64,000 nucleotides of DNA from Todiramphus chloris collaris. Taxonomy: Eukaryota > Chordata > Aves > Coraciiformes > Alcedinidae. Position 1 is the stretch's first letter, and every line of letters starts with the position of its first letter. The DNA lies in assembly GCA_025345505.1 (NCBI GenBank), contig JANVCC010000018.1, positions 54,579,656 through 54,643,655 on the forward strand, read 5' to 3'. The notes beneath the pieces are model-generated. The model was not told the DNA's origin. It did no database searches and was given only the letters and a program-made list of their open reading frames with translations. Positions 36,480 through 48,520 of this stretch are shown here, piece after piece. The position numbers were made by a program, and so were the translations under genes.

Positions 36480-37500
36480 CCAGCACTGCATTAAACGTTA
36501 GACATAACAACATTCTTCCCCTAGACAGTGAAATTCCCAAGCCCTCACCAGCACCAGGCAGAGCTGGCCTGATTCTCCGCAGTGCTGCCACACAGACAGA
36601 GGTGCAAGAGGTGAGGAGCCGAGCAAGGAGGCAGGTAGCCACCCAGGTGAGCAGTGGCCTCAGAAGTCTACATCCCGTCAGACGTCTTCTGAGTCCCTTA
36701 ACAGGAAAACGAACAGAGCAGAAAGACTCTTACTGATTTCAGTGGACCGCAGCACTGCTTTGAGTTGAAGTGATTTGATACTGAAGAGTGAAGCCTGCAA
36801 ACCTTTCATCTTTCCTATTGCCTTCTGTCTTGTATTGATAATGTTTTAGCCCATAAACTCTGGGATACAACCCGTATATTCCTCCCTTTCTGGGCACCAT
36901 AGAGCTCACTGCCTGTATTTAGCACATAATACATCATTTTAAAGTACTTAGCAATGATTATTAGGATAATAATTTCTAAGAATAGGCACATCTCCCCAGT
37001 GTATTCAGCCAAATGGATTTCTCTTCTGTGTCAGAAAAATTACTTCTCTAATCTGTCAGCACTTGCCACAGTTTAGGAAAAGAAAAAAAGGGAAAGAAGG
37101 AAAAAAAAAAAAAAAAAGAGCAAAGTATAATAAAAAAATTTAATTTCAGTTTTCACTTCAGTATTATCTGCAAGGAAGAATGTGTTAGCCAAATTTCAGC
37201 TTGGCTGGAGTATGTGTCACCTTTATGGTGGGGGAGACTGAGCCAATAATGCTGACTCAGCACCTTCCCTTCCCATCAACATCCCGTCGCAGAAGACCCT
37301 GTTTTCCGTCCCTGTTGTCTGCTCCGTTCTCCCTTCCTCTCCAGCAGCGATCACGCCAGCTCAGCTCCCCTCTCACAAATGTGAACTAGCTAATGAGCAT
37401 TTAGTTGGCTCGGAAAAGCAAGTACTTCTTCAGCTGCACTCAGAGACCCAGCTCAAGTCTCTGTGATCTGCTTCTCAGTCAGAGGCACGCAGTAATTTGT
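36480..37500 (+). promoter_or_regulatory. CpG-enriched, promoter-like patch
   Basis: I count about seven CpGs in 36,480-36,760 and eight in 37,200-37,500, well above the CpG-poor surroundings. Elements in order: two good splice donors (GAG|GTGAGG at 36,609/36,610 and CAG|GTGAGC at 36,646/36,647), an A/G-rich run at 37,077-37,125, a CCAAT box (AGCCAAT, 37,241-37,247), the palindrome TGCTGACTCAGCA (37,250-37,262), and a long pyrimidine tract ending in CTCTCCAG at 37,344. This arrangement fits a host promoter or 5' UTR region. It is inference: no TATA box or transcript evidence is visible. Confidence 0.35.
37250..37262. promoter_or_regulatory. T-MARE / AP-1 palindrome next to a CCAAT box
   Basis: TGCTGACTCAGCA is an exact match to the T-MARE consensus bound by Maf and CNC-bZIP dimers, with an embedded AP-1 site TGACTCA. 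A CCAAT box ends 3 bp upstream. A perfect 13-bp palindrome in this promoter-like setting is suggestive, but one such match in 64 kb does not prove binding. Confidence 0.5.
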
Positions 37501-37598
37501 TCAGCTGGTTTTGGGAAAGTGAGATGTCTCTGAAACCACCAGCCCTTCTGCTCCCTGCAACTCTCCAGCTGACCTTCTCTGCTAATCTCTTGCCCCAG

Positions 37599-37898
37599 GT
37601 TATTGTTTTAAATTCAGGAATGAAATGCTGGACAGTCAGTTCCTGTTTCTTCATCATTTTGTGTTTTCTTTGTACTTTGAGCACTGCAGAAAATGCTGGA
37701 GGGACCTGCTGTGTTCGCATGCTTTGTGTCTTTTCTGTACTTTTCTTCTCCCTCTCTCTGAAAGAAGCCTCTTGGCATGCAGAAGGAGAAGCTGAAGGAA
37801 AAAATGTTGTGATGTCTGGAAAAAAAAAATTATTAAATGAACTATTCTCCTTTTTTGCTTTTCTTGTTCAAACCAGACTTACTGTAAGTTCTGACTAA
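37599..37898 (+). CDS. Candidate first coding exon with signal-peptide-like start
   Basis: A strong splice acceptor ends at 37,598 (branch-like GCTAAT, pyrimidine tract, TTGCCCCAG). An ATG at 37,620 opens a frame that runs to 37,898 and starts MKCWTVSSCFFIILCFLCTL, then STAENAGG: a short polar start, a hydrophobic core of about 15 residues, and small residues before a plausible cleavage at A|E. This fits a secretory signal peptide. A GTAAGT donor sits at 37,884-37,889. The frame is also open upstream to an ATG at 37,497. I do not recognise the protein. Against it: the rest of the frame is low in conserved-looking features and may be intron. Confidence is low. Confidence 0.22.
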   Translation, partial: VIVLNSGMKCWTVSSCFFIILCFLCTLSTAENAGGTCCVRMLCVFSVLFFSLSLKEASWHAEGEAEGKNVVMSGKKKLLNELFSFFAFLVQTRLTVSSD

Positions 37899-39376
37899 AG
37901 GTATCACTTCTGGAAAAAGACCATATCCTGCAGAGATACCCGTACAAGCTAACTCATCTGTTTCAGAAATAATACAGCTATGTCAGGGCAGTGCTACCAG
38001 CCACACTCTGGCCTTTCTAAGTTGTTCAATATTTCACAGCTTCAGAGTCTGACTGTTTTCAGTCAAACTGGCTGTCAGTAATAGATGATAGACCACATCT
38101 CAGCATCTCTATTCTGAAATTTTATGTGAGGTAGTGGCCAGATAGTGATTTCACGGATGTTAAATTGATTTTTTATTTTTACTGTTTGTTTTGGGTTTTG
38201 TTTGGTTTTTTTTTCCCCTAGGATTAGCTGTTTCATTCACACTTGACTACAAACATGCCCTTGAATCTATACCCCATTTTCACTGTCAGCCATCTCAAGC
38301 ATACTGCAATTTGCAGAAATCATTCGATATGTACAAACCAACATGGCAAGATTAGAGTAATGGAACAAAATAGTTTAGAATTACTATGCACATTTTTCCA
38401 GCTCACACTAAAAAAAGCTATGCACACTTACTCCAAGAGAATAGGGGGTTTTATAGGTTAATATGAGCAGATTGACTCAAGTTGGCTCTATTTTCAGCAT
38501 CTCTGACCAGGTTTCAGAGCTTTCTCAATGTTACTGTTCACTGAAGTCATCAGGAAATACCTCTGGACCTTCTCAGACTTTTCTTTCCCTGAGTGACCTT
38601 CGTGTTTCCTTCTAAATACATTTTTCTGCATCACCTTGCCAAACACTAAGTGTGCCTTCAACAGTTTCTCCCCTAAAATGGTAACACAGGTGGTAAAACA
38701 CTGTCCAGACCATCTGTTCTTATAGCCTCAATGTTTTTCCCATTGGGCTTCATCTGATCAGTAGCTATGGCACCTCACTTGTCCGCACTTCACCTGAGGC
38801 TGAACAGGACTTTATGATCAGACTGACTCAAACATAATCCAGATCAGTTCTTAGCTTCACTGACCTCCTATTAAATAGTCAAGAGAATATACCTGCAGCT
38901 ACCAAGCTTTCCCAGGTCCATATGAAACCTGGAATCTTACTGCCAGAGGAACAATATGTTCCACAGACATATATTTTAGCTGGGTAACTTATTCGCTTGG
39001 CAAATTATAATTTTGTCAGGGGTTAGTTATTGAAAACTAGTAGTGCCTCTTTTGGGTATCATCGTACCATCTTCTCCTATTTTGTCCCCACCCAGCTTAA
39101 TTACAAAAATAAACCTGTCAGCCTTAATTTAGTGAGATTATTTTCCATGCACCATATTACCTACATATTTCAATATTACATGTTGGGACTTCAGTACTCC
39201 AGATCCTTCTGCAGTGTAATTTCACAGTTATCTTTAAAATGTAAAAACATCCAGGCATTAGAAACAACTACTATCAGAAACAAACAATATTTTGTCAGTA
39301 TGCTTTTTGCTTATGTGCAAATTTAACTCTCAGATATCTTAAATGTTCTCCATAGTTTCAACTAGCTGCATTTTGA
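37899..39376. other. Non-coding DNA, nothing recognised
   Basis: No repeat or gene recognised downstream of the promoter-like patch. A 98-codon plus frame at 39,030-39,326 has no supporting motif. Confidence 0.5.
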
Positions 39377-40106
39377 TCTGGACAGGCTAGAGAGCTGGGC
39401 GAAGGTGAACTTCATGAAGCTCAGTAAGAACAAATGTAGGGTCCTGCATCTGGGGAGGAATAATGCCAGGCACCAGTTTAGGTTAGGGGTCATCCTGCTG
39501 GAAAGCACCACCACAGAGAAAGACCTTGAAGACCTAGTGGACAGTAAGTTATCCATGGGACGGCAATGTGCCCTTGTGGCCAGGAAGGCCAATGGTATCC
39601 TGGGATGCATTAAGAAAACTGTCCAGCAGGTGTAGGGAGGTTCTCCTCCCACTCTACTCTGCCCTAGTGAGACCACACCTGGAATACTGTATCCAATCTT
39701 GGGCTCCCCAATTAAGGAGAGACAAGGATCTACTGGAGAGAGTCCAGAAGAGAGCTACGAGGCTTATTAAGGGACTTGAGCATCTCCCCTATGAAGAAAG
39801 GCTGAGAGAACTGGGGCTGTTTAGTCTTGAGAGGAGAACACTGAGAGGGGATCTTATATCTATAAATATCTGCAGAGTGGGTGTCAAATGGAAGGAGACA
39901 ATCTCTTTTCTGTAGTGCCCAGTAATAGGACAAAGAATAATGGGTATAAACTTGAGCATAGAAGGTTCCACTTCAACATGATGAGAAACTTCTTTCCTGT
40001 GAGAGTGATGGAGCACTGGAACAGGCTGCCCAGGGAGGTTGTGAAGTCTCCTTCTCTGGCAACTTTCCAAACCCACCTGGATGCATTCCTGTTTGGCATG
40101 CCCTAG
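39377..40106 (+). pseudogene. CR1 ORF2 C-terminal third with two frame changes
   Basis: The frame reads [20 protein letters not shown] and [10 protein letters not shown] up to a TAG at 39,633, continues in the next frame with [20 protein letters not shown] and [12 protein letters not shown] to about 39,890, then returns to the first frame with [20 protein letters not shown] and LATFQTHLDAFLFGMP before the natural ORF2 stop. Only two frame changes over about 730 bp indicate limited decay. The RT catalytic region is absent because of 5' truncation. Confidence 0.92.
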
Positions 40107-40187
40107 GTGATCCTGCTTTCGCAGCGGGGTTGGACTCGATGATCTCTAGAGGTCCCTTCCACCGCTAACATTCTATGATTCTATGAT
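39377..40187 (+). mobile_element. CR1 LINE, about 0.8 kb, well preserved
   Basis: Forward CR1 copy beginning in ORF2 just after the RT core (CTGGACAGGCTAGAGAGCTG) and ending with tail ACATTCTATGATTCTATGAT. Its 3' UTR (GATCCTGCTTTCGCAGCGG, GGTTGGACTCGATGATCTC) retains CpGs, which fits a relatively young copy. The 3' UTR differs from those at 14.2 and 28.3 kb, pointing to a separate subfamily. Confidence 0.95.
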
Positions 40188-43131
40188 TTTCTTTTACTCT
40201 GTGGAGAAAGGGTTCTGGTTTTCAACAAGTCAATGTATAGAGCTTATGTTTACAAAGAAAACCTCAAAATTTAAGCCCACTGTCTCTCTCAATTTGTAGG
40301 TGACATGAAATAACAAGTCCAAGGGTAAAAAGGTTTTATTTATTTCTACTTATACTAAATCTGATGGCAATAAGGACACTTAAAATGTCAATAATTCCAC
40401 TGGTCATCAAAGCATGAAAGAAATGCAGGAATAGCTCATACAAAAATAGCTACTTACTGTATTTGAATGATTACCCCTTGTAGTAGATCTTCAATCATGG
40501 ATTGTTTGCCAAGTAGTACTGCACAACAGATTTAACATTTTTTTCTGAACAGGATTCAAAACTAAAAAACACTTGGCTAGCAAATTTTGCTTTTTCCCCC
40601 AATCTTTCTCCAATTATGCAAACATTTGTGTATCTAGAAATGAGAACAAGACTGCACTTTGAACTGAGTTTGCTCACCATGTTTGTAAAGAAAGATTTGA
40701 CATTTCTCTGCTGTCAGTGAGGAGTTTTGTTTTATTTGAAGAAAATCTGCCTGATAACACACTTTATATGAACATTCTTTCCTATGCTGCTTTTCACTAT
40801 TTCATTATATATGGGGTTGATTAAGGCCACTGAAATTTTATTAGCAATTTCTGCATGTACAGTCTTGCCAAAATAAGTGCTTGTAAAATCTTTTTTAAAA
40901 TTACCTACATTATTGAACCTTAAGCACTAATTGCTACTACTGGAAAGTTTAAAAATCAAAACATTTTACCGAAGACAAGTACAATTCGGCTGCATTCAAT
41001 ATGTAGAAAAAATACACGTACTATACTTTCTAGTGTTCTTGCTACATGTATGGGTTGTGATTACTTGAGTGTGTAAGAAAGAAATGGAAACATCAAGCAC
41101 GTTTTTGCTGTGATAAATAATGACAATTCTAGTGGAACAGAAGGAGCCTGTATGGCAACACAATGAAGGGAGGAGACCTCTCCAGCAGCCATCAAATACC
41201 ACAAGAAAAATGGAGCATGACACCTCCAGAGGTTGCCAAATATTACAAAAGTATTCAGGTAATGTATCTGAAAGGTAAATGGCATATCTTTATGTTAAAC
41301 CTACACAAAACTGCAAAAGCTCAGTGACAGCAGAAGCCTTGGAACAAAGAATGTGATTGTGGTTTAGTTGTGACCAGCCATGTGGCATACACAGAAATGA
41401 AACCAACGTGGGTGTGAAACTTGGCCAGTCAAATTTGCCATTCCATGAAAAAAAGAGAGCTAAATAGCTGCCCCATCAATAAAGAGAGAAAACATTCCTC
41501 TCCAGCAGATCACAGAGTGTCTTTTGAATGGCTGCTGTTGATTTGTTGTGCCCAATTATGAGCAAATGTGATACCCCACAGAAAGTTTTTCTGGAAAAAG
41601 GTGGGGAAGCCTGCTGAACATTTTTAATATATCGTTATTAAAGTTAACTTTGCAGATGCAGTGTTTTATACACTAATGGCTGTATGCCAGATGAATGATT
41701 ACTGTAAATGTGTCAGTTAAATAGTCCAGTGACAGGTCCATATGTGCTCTATAAAGAAACTAGTTAAGCTGACCCTGATCAAAACCAGAATGATTGACTC
41801 AGAATTTCAGGTGCTCAGAAATACAAAGACCGGCCAGAGGTCTGCAATAGACTTAAGCAGATTCCTAGATCTGTTGTGATCCCCCTCTCCTCCTCTGTAC
41901 CACATCTATGTACATATCCTCCAAACCTATACAATCAGTATCAGTTCCTGGATGCAAAAGCTTGTAGTCATTTTGCAGACAACCAAAGCAAAGACAACTT
42001 GGAAATGCTACTGCCACTGGATTGCGTTATGACCTCCCACCCGCTGGAGTTGCCACTAGGGGAGACTGCAGGAATGATCCGACAAAGTCTCTTCTGACAG
42101 CCTACTGCAAACCCACACATCCCCACAGAAGCAGTGGTCATGTCGACAACTGCTCCAGGGAAATGCAGAAAGCTTGCCCTGGAATTGCTTTGCTTTCCCA
42201 AAGAGCAGTGCAGCATAGGAGGATGGTAACCCTCAAAGCAATCTCCTGTATGCACAAAAGGGCATCAATCAAGACAACTGACTGCCCTGTACACCTGTAC
42301 TCTTCTCAGACAGCAATATCTGCTGGCAAGTACCTCAGGCAGAGAGTGTATGTATCTTAAGTCCATTGTGTTTCCTCCAACAGAAATGAGAGATTTTACA
42401 AAGATAGCCTTGCTATATATTCTGAGTCAGTTTTGAGGCTCAGTCTTTGAAATAGTGTAGAAGATAACATTAACTGAAAATACCTTGGTATTGGTTTCAG
42501 AGGTAGTTAGTTTGCCTCACATCATAAGTTTCAAGAGCTTCAATATGTTACTAATTTTCAGCCACCGAGCATGGTCTTTTTAAGCAATCAGATGATGAAA
42601 GATCCTGTGCATGCTGCTTTTGTTCAACACCAGACCTGACTTTGATATGCTTGAAGCCATTTGTACCACAGCATTTATTTTCACAATTTTCAGACTCTGC
42701 TTTTCAGATTACAGTGATCGTTTTAAGGTTAATACCCTCTCCATTGCCTCCCGAAAACTGGTAATTTCTGTTTCTTCTATGAGGCTATTTGTACTGGCTT
42801 GAGAAGCTCTTTTAAGAACCAATCTTCTCCATCCTCCTAACTCTTTCCTGAAGAACAGGCACTACATAGAGAATGCAGAAGGACCAGAAGTCAGGAATGG
42901 GACATGGTGGAATTGTTATTTGTGCACCTTTAAAGGATTAAAGGCTGCAGTGCAAGAGTGGGCTTTATGACTTCAAGGTCGGTCTTAACTGCTGCTGTGG
43001 ACATATGCCAAGTGTCTTCTATTCACTGGAAGCTAGGAGAAGTGACAGAATAGTTGCCTAATCAAAAAAAAAAATCCTCTGTGACACCAAATGGTAAAAG
43101 AAATGCAAGCTAGAAACATCTTCTGCTGTGT
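40188..43131. other. Non-coding DNA; slightly CpG-richer patch near 42.0-42.3 kb
   Basis: No repeat recognised. At 42,000-42,340 the sequence is closer to even GC with several CpGs and is open on both strands (112 codons plus at 42,022-42,360; 95 codons minus at 41,968-42,255). Overlapping open frames on both strands suggest composition rather than coding. Confidence 0.5.
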
Positions 43132-43650
43132 CACAGTAGGACCTACTGTGTTCAGCTCTGGGGCCCCAGTATAGGAAGGACATGGACCTGCTGGAGCAAG
43201 TCCAGAAGAGGGCCATAAAGATGATCAGAAGTCTGGAACATCTCTCCTATGAAGACAGGCTGAGGGAGTTGGGGTTGTTCAGCCTGAAGAAGAGAAGGCT
43301 CAGGGGATAACTACAAGTAGCCTTCCAGTACCTAAAGGAGGCCTATAAAAAAGCTGGAGAGGGACTTTTTATAAGGACATGTAGTGACAGGACAAAGGGA
43401 TAATGGCTTTAACCTGGAAAAGGGCAGATAAAGATTAGATATAAGGAAGAAATTCTTCACTGTGAGAGTACTGAGGCACTGGAGCAGGTTGCCCAGCGGA
43501 GTTGTGGATGCTCCTGTCCTTGGCAGCATTCAAGGCCAGATTGGATGGGGCTTAAGGAGCCGTCTAGTAAATGTCCCTGCCCACAGCAGGGGGCTGGAAC
43601 TAGATGATCTTTAAGGTCCCTTTCCAACCCAAACCATTCTATGATTCTAG
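43132..43650 (+). mobile_element. CR1 LINE, about 0.5 kb
   Basis: Forward CR1 copy from the ORF2 'CVQLWGP' region (CTACTGTGTTCAGCTCTGGG) through [24 protein letters not shown] codons and the 3' UTR (GAACTAGATGATCTTTAAGG) to the tail ACCATTCTATGATTCTAG. One stop follows RRLRG and the frame shifts further on, so the ORF2 fragment is dead. The 3' UTR is like that of the copy ending at 28,331, so both may belong to one subfamily. Confidence 0.94.
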
Positions 43651-44854
43651 GACCGACTGAATAAGGACACAGCAGGCAGGAATGGTTCTTTGCTGGCTTG
43701 CAGCCTGTTTGAATTAAAGTTTTCTGAATCATTACTTCAGCTAATTTAGCATGCATAATCAATTCTGAAGTGTCATTGTGGTTCACTTCATTAATAAAAT
43801 AACACTATGCAACAGGAGCTACAAAGCAGTTTACTGCCAGTATGCTCAGTGTGACCAGAATGTAAATAGGTAAGTCGTTTCTCCACAGATACCCTTTTGC
43901 AATGAGCAAAGTATTGCTCTTCTAAAAAAAAAAAACCAAAAAACCAACAAACCATGTCTTATTAAAATAGGTACATACTTGAGTTTTCTACTTTTTTGGT
44001 ATATCTTCAAGTGTCGTGGCTTCCATGGCTGTGAAATTAACAGCTGCTACAACTATAGACTTGTGGCTTGGCTTGTTAGGATTTTGTGAAACTGCCAAAT
44101 TTTTCCAGCAATGTCTCTCTCTGTGTTTGTTGATTATGGTTTCCTTTGAGGTACCTCCACATTTTTATGTCCATTCCTTTAGTGTCTAGTCTTTCTTTCC
44201 ATGTATTTACTTAGCTATGGTCTCTCACATTTTTTCCTTATTCTGAAAATCGACTTCTCATCCTCTTTAAGCATAATTTTTATGTGTTTTAAAGTAAGTT
44301 CAGGTGGTGTTTAGGTCTCAGGAAGAAATGTTTAAGTTCTTGCTTTTGCTTTCTGAATTCTAGCAAAGATCAGTCCTTTGTGTCTGATCCTGTTAGAAAA
44401 CAAAACAACAACAAAAAAAACAAACAAAACAACAATAACAAAAAGAGTTGCAAAGAGCTGTGTTAATCTGTTTGATGTTTGTTTCCTCAATTATTTGGAG
44501 GTTTGTATAGTTCTACAGTAGTATTGAAAGGCCACAACAAAAAAGATGGTCCATGAATTAAGGATCATTCAAGTGATTGTGTCAGAAGTATGACAAAGTA
44601 TATTATTTCAAAACATGTAACAGTCAAGTTGTGATATGACAGTACCATGAAAAGCAGTGTAAAGGCAGTGGATGAAACCTTGATTGTTTTAAAACTGTCT
44701 CATCCCAGGCTACAATGAAGGCAGCAGTTCCCTTTTAAGGAGAACAACATCACTGAAGTTATGTGCTTGTAAAAATGCTAACATGGTCCTTACAATTATT
44801 CTAAACAGATAGTTTCAGATATGATATGGAAGTTTTAAGGCTGTTGTGCATAGC
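43651..44854. other. Non-coding DNA with an A/C-rich simple tract
   Basis: No gene or dispersed repeat recognised. (A)nC-type simple sequence occurs at 43,925-43,950 and 44,398-44,445. Confidence 0.55.
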
Positions 44855-45346
44855 AGTGGTAAGGCTTTATCTAGAGTACTGAGTACAGTTCTGTTTACAA
44901 GAAAAGAACTAAATTATTTTAGTTTATTTAGGTGAGCAGAGAAAAAGCTGAGAGGGAATGTGCCGCCTGAAATGTAATTTATTAGGGTCATAGGAAAGGA
45001 TAGCTATTCAAACTGGATGATAACAGATTATGAACAATGTACAAACAGGAGAAGCTGTGGACTGAAGGTCAGCAGAGACTCCTTAGCCAGAAGAGCAGGG
45101 AGATTCTGTACCCATGTTGGCAGGAGCAAACCCAGACTACTGCTAGAAGAAAGCTGTGTAAGTTTATGAAGGTCATTGTAAAATATTCTTCTGCAACAGC
45201 AGACATCATTTCAGCCCTAATCTAGAAAACAGGGGCAATAGGATGTCTTCAAAAAGCTATTTTTGTCCCACATGTAAATTTTGCTTTTGCGTGCTCTGAA
45301 TTCAATGACTCAGGAGATCCCTTCTAGTCTTGTGATCCCATTTTAT
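44855..45346 (+). mobile_element. Ancient CR1/L3-like LINE relic
   Basis: Diverged forward CR1: TTTATCTAGAGTACTGAGTA and CAGTTCTGT correspond to 'LYLEY-VQF' codons, then GAGCAGAGAAAAAGCTGAGA, AAACTGGATGATAACAGATT, and a 3' end GACTCAGGAGATCCCTTCTA followed by GTCTTGTGATCCCATTTTATG in place of the younger tail. The order of these blocks fits a CR1/L3 3' end. Heavy decay makes the borders approximate. Confidence 0.62.
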
Positions 45347-48300
45347 GCAGAAATCCTCCAGTGTTTGAAGGGTGGTGAGAGAAGACACGAAAGTATTTCA
45401 GGAAAAAATTACACTGATAAGAAACAAAGGATAACATCACTGATTCTTAAATGGAGGGGCTATATAACAGTCAGTTTTTCATAATGCTGGGACTAACCCT
45501 ATGAACTAGTAGGAAACAAGGTACTGTATATCACAGAAACTGCTCAGTGTTTTGAAGATTTAGCATCTCCCAAATAAATAAATTATTTCTGTGGTTTACG
45601 TTGCAGTCCTGGTCTGCTGACATGAAAGGCAATGTTTTCACTGACGTCAGCAACAGAGGAACAGGACAGGTTTTAAAGTGAACTATGTACCTAATGAATC
45701 AAGTGGTTTGTCCCCATCATTCATTATAATTTTAAGCCATATGCACTGTTTCATTCAAAAACATGATTTCTTCTTCTGTGATAAGTGGCCTGCTTCTAAA
45801 CCCTGAACTTTTTATTAAAAGCTTTGGAGTTTTGGTTTTAATCTTTGAGGTTTTCTCTGAGAACAAAAATTTTAAATCCTCTTTTTAGCTTTACCTATAA
45901 TTTTCTCTTATACCTCTTTATAATACCTCTTATACCTATTTACACAAAATAAGTTCTTTTATATAAATTGAGTGCATTAGAGTTCTGCAGAAGAACATGT
46001 ATTTTTCTTGTCCCCACTTTTTGTATAAATGGAATTTCACTGTTGTCATTCTTGCAGTTGTAGAGCTCCACTGACTGCTGTCAGACACACAAATCTCCTC
46101 ATACAACATTGAAAGCTTCAAAGCAAAATATACTTTTTAAAGTTCTCAAGTCTGGCAAAAGCAATCTCTGGGCTATGCTGGCCTAATACACAGGATGGTT
46201 TGAAGACTTTAAACATGCATGTTGCTGCATGGGGAACAAAGCTCTGTTTTCCTCGGATGACCTCAGAATATCTGGGCAATCCTACTGCAGAGGGCATTTT
46301 TCCATGATTTCTTAAGACCTCAAAAAGCATTTTTCTTATGCCAGACACACCTACACACATAGTTTCCTTCTCTTCATTTTGAAATGCTCACTATGAATGG
46401 AAGGACACCTGTGAAGGACACCCTCTCAAACACTCAATCATTTCAACAATCATTGCCCCAAGAAAAACCATACTAATTACTAGTGAATGGCAAAGACAGA
46501 CTATCATTATATGGTCATACAAACATTTTAGTTAATTGCTACATTAGTCGCAATTAATACAGTTATTCCTGCCTGGAATATTGCGTGCTGCTAATGAGGA
46601 AATTTAACAACTATACAAAGGATTGAACTTCAAAAGCCTAGAACAGCAGAGCTTCCTTGAAACTGAAAAGCTTTGTAGTAAGAATTTTTGTTCAGGACCA
46701 TCTCTTCTGGCGCCCAGGGGTCCTGGGGATCTGTATCCATCACAAATAGGTTTAGCAGGAACAGAATAGCTGGGGCACTGCTGCCATAGTTGTACCACTC
46801 TGAAATGGTTTCCTTTCTCATCTCAGAAGAAAAGGATCCTCTCAGAATAGTGTATGATGCAAGTTTCTAGCCAATAATTACAGAGGATATTTCTGGTTTG
46901 CTTGCCTCAAGCCAGATCGTATTAGCTCCTTTTAGAATATCTGTTTCAAGCAGCATCAATATTTCAGTAAAGCCTTCTACCCGTGCAATGATTAATAAGG
47001 TTATACTAAGCACCCTAGAGGCAGAATTTTCTTTTTGAAAAACGATAAACTAATTCTATGACAATATCTGAAATATCCCAAAGGCTGAGTAGGGCAGCAA
47101 ATTTCTATATACTCATTCAAAAGGATAAAGACTATGTTCACACAACAACAGTAATTTATAATAAAGGCCAATGGGGAAGGAATGTCTGAAAACCATAGGA
47201 AATATTTTTTAGAACCTATTAATCATTCAAATTGTTTCTAAATGCTTTTGAAGAGGTAGAACGGTGTTTTTCAAACTAATGTTTTCAGTAGTTTCTACTC
47301 CTTCTACCGGATTCATAACTTCCTTTTTTTTTTTCCTGAAATGATCTGTATTTCATACTTGGTAATTTTACAAGATTCCCAGCATTTCCTATATGAATGG
47401 ATAGGACAGAACACATTCTTTGCGATGATCGTGGTAAACACACAAGTTCATCTCAGCTGAGGACATCATTGACTTATTTCTCTAAGCTACAAGTTTAGGA
47501 TATTAAACCCCTACAGCACAGAAGTTACGATACACCATAAAGCAGTGTTTGCCCAACATGATGGGCACAGTCTAATTAAGACACAGAAAACACAGGAGAC
47601 TCCACAGCTGAGACAAGAATTGTTCTAGTCTGTGCCTTTGGTATCTTTAACGTTATTCTTTCCTGAAGCAGGGAGGCTGTCCCCTGGGCTGGTGGAGTTC
47701 AAGAAGAATGCTAGTCTCTCTCCTCTTGCAGCATGAGGCCTCCTTCAAACTCTCTCTTCTGCATCTATTATTACCTCTGAAGTATGGTGTAGCCTAAATA
47801 GCCCCATACTTCCCCATCTTTCCTAGGGCTTTCTTCAGCCTCTTTGCATTAACTTTCACCACCTCCATCTTCAGATTTCCAGACCTCCAAGGCTTAGAAT
47901 CACATGCTTGTTGTCACTTTACCACTGTTGCAACATTTAACTTATACAACATTTCTAAGCCATGTGCTCCATCTGGATATTACAACTCCCATTCAGAATT
48001 AGCTTCAATATTCCCCCAAAAAAGGCAAAGGAACACACAGAAGAATGGGTTATGAACCCGGAAGAAATCATTATACCATCTGCATAACCCACACCTTAAC
48101 AGCCTCATTCACTAATCATGACTAATGACTAAATTAACCACTAATGCTGGTTAAGCAGCAGTGTATCTTCTAGAAGACTTGTGGCTGCCTTTCACAACTG
48201 TAGTTTCTGTTTCCACAGAGGCTCTCTAATCATCACATAGCCAAGAACTCATATCAAGCATATATATGCACAGTGGTCCCATAAAGGAGAGCACATGGAA

Positions 48301-48520
48301 GTTGTTTTTAGCAAATACAGTATCGAAGTTGCATTTATAAGAGGAAAGAAACATAAACAACCTAACATTCCTTTCTCCTCTATAATAATTCTAGACTTAC
48401 CACTTTGACTTCAGCTAGACTTACCTCCTTCTTCTGAGAAGACAATTTAATCCAGCAATGAATGCAAGCATTCATAAACATACTGGGATCCCTCAGTCTG
48501 AAAAACATTTCTATGAATGT
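45347..48520. other. AT-rich non-coding DNA, nothing firm recognised
   Basis: No repeat recognised. At 46,630-46,821 the minus strand has two overlapping open frames of 63-64 codons. One (MRKETISEWYNYGSSAPAIL onward) looks protein-like, but I cannot identify it and it lacks a clear splice context. Confidence 0.5.

Noticed and set aside
39405..40106. Three plus-strand ORFs that might be called separate small genes
   Set aside because: They are consecutive frames of one decayed CR1 ORF2.
42022..42360. Overlapping open frames on both strands near 42 kb
   Set aside because: Both strands open over the same GC-richer DNA suggests composition effects. No motif, start context or splice sites support either one.
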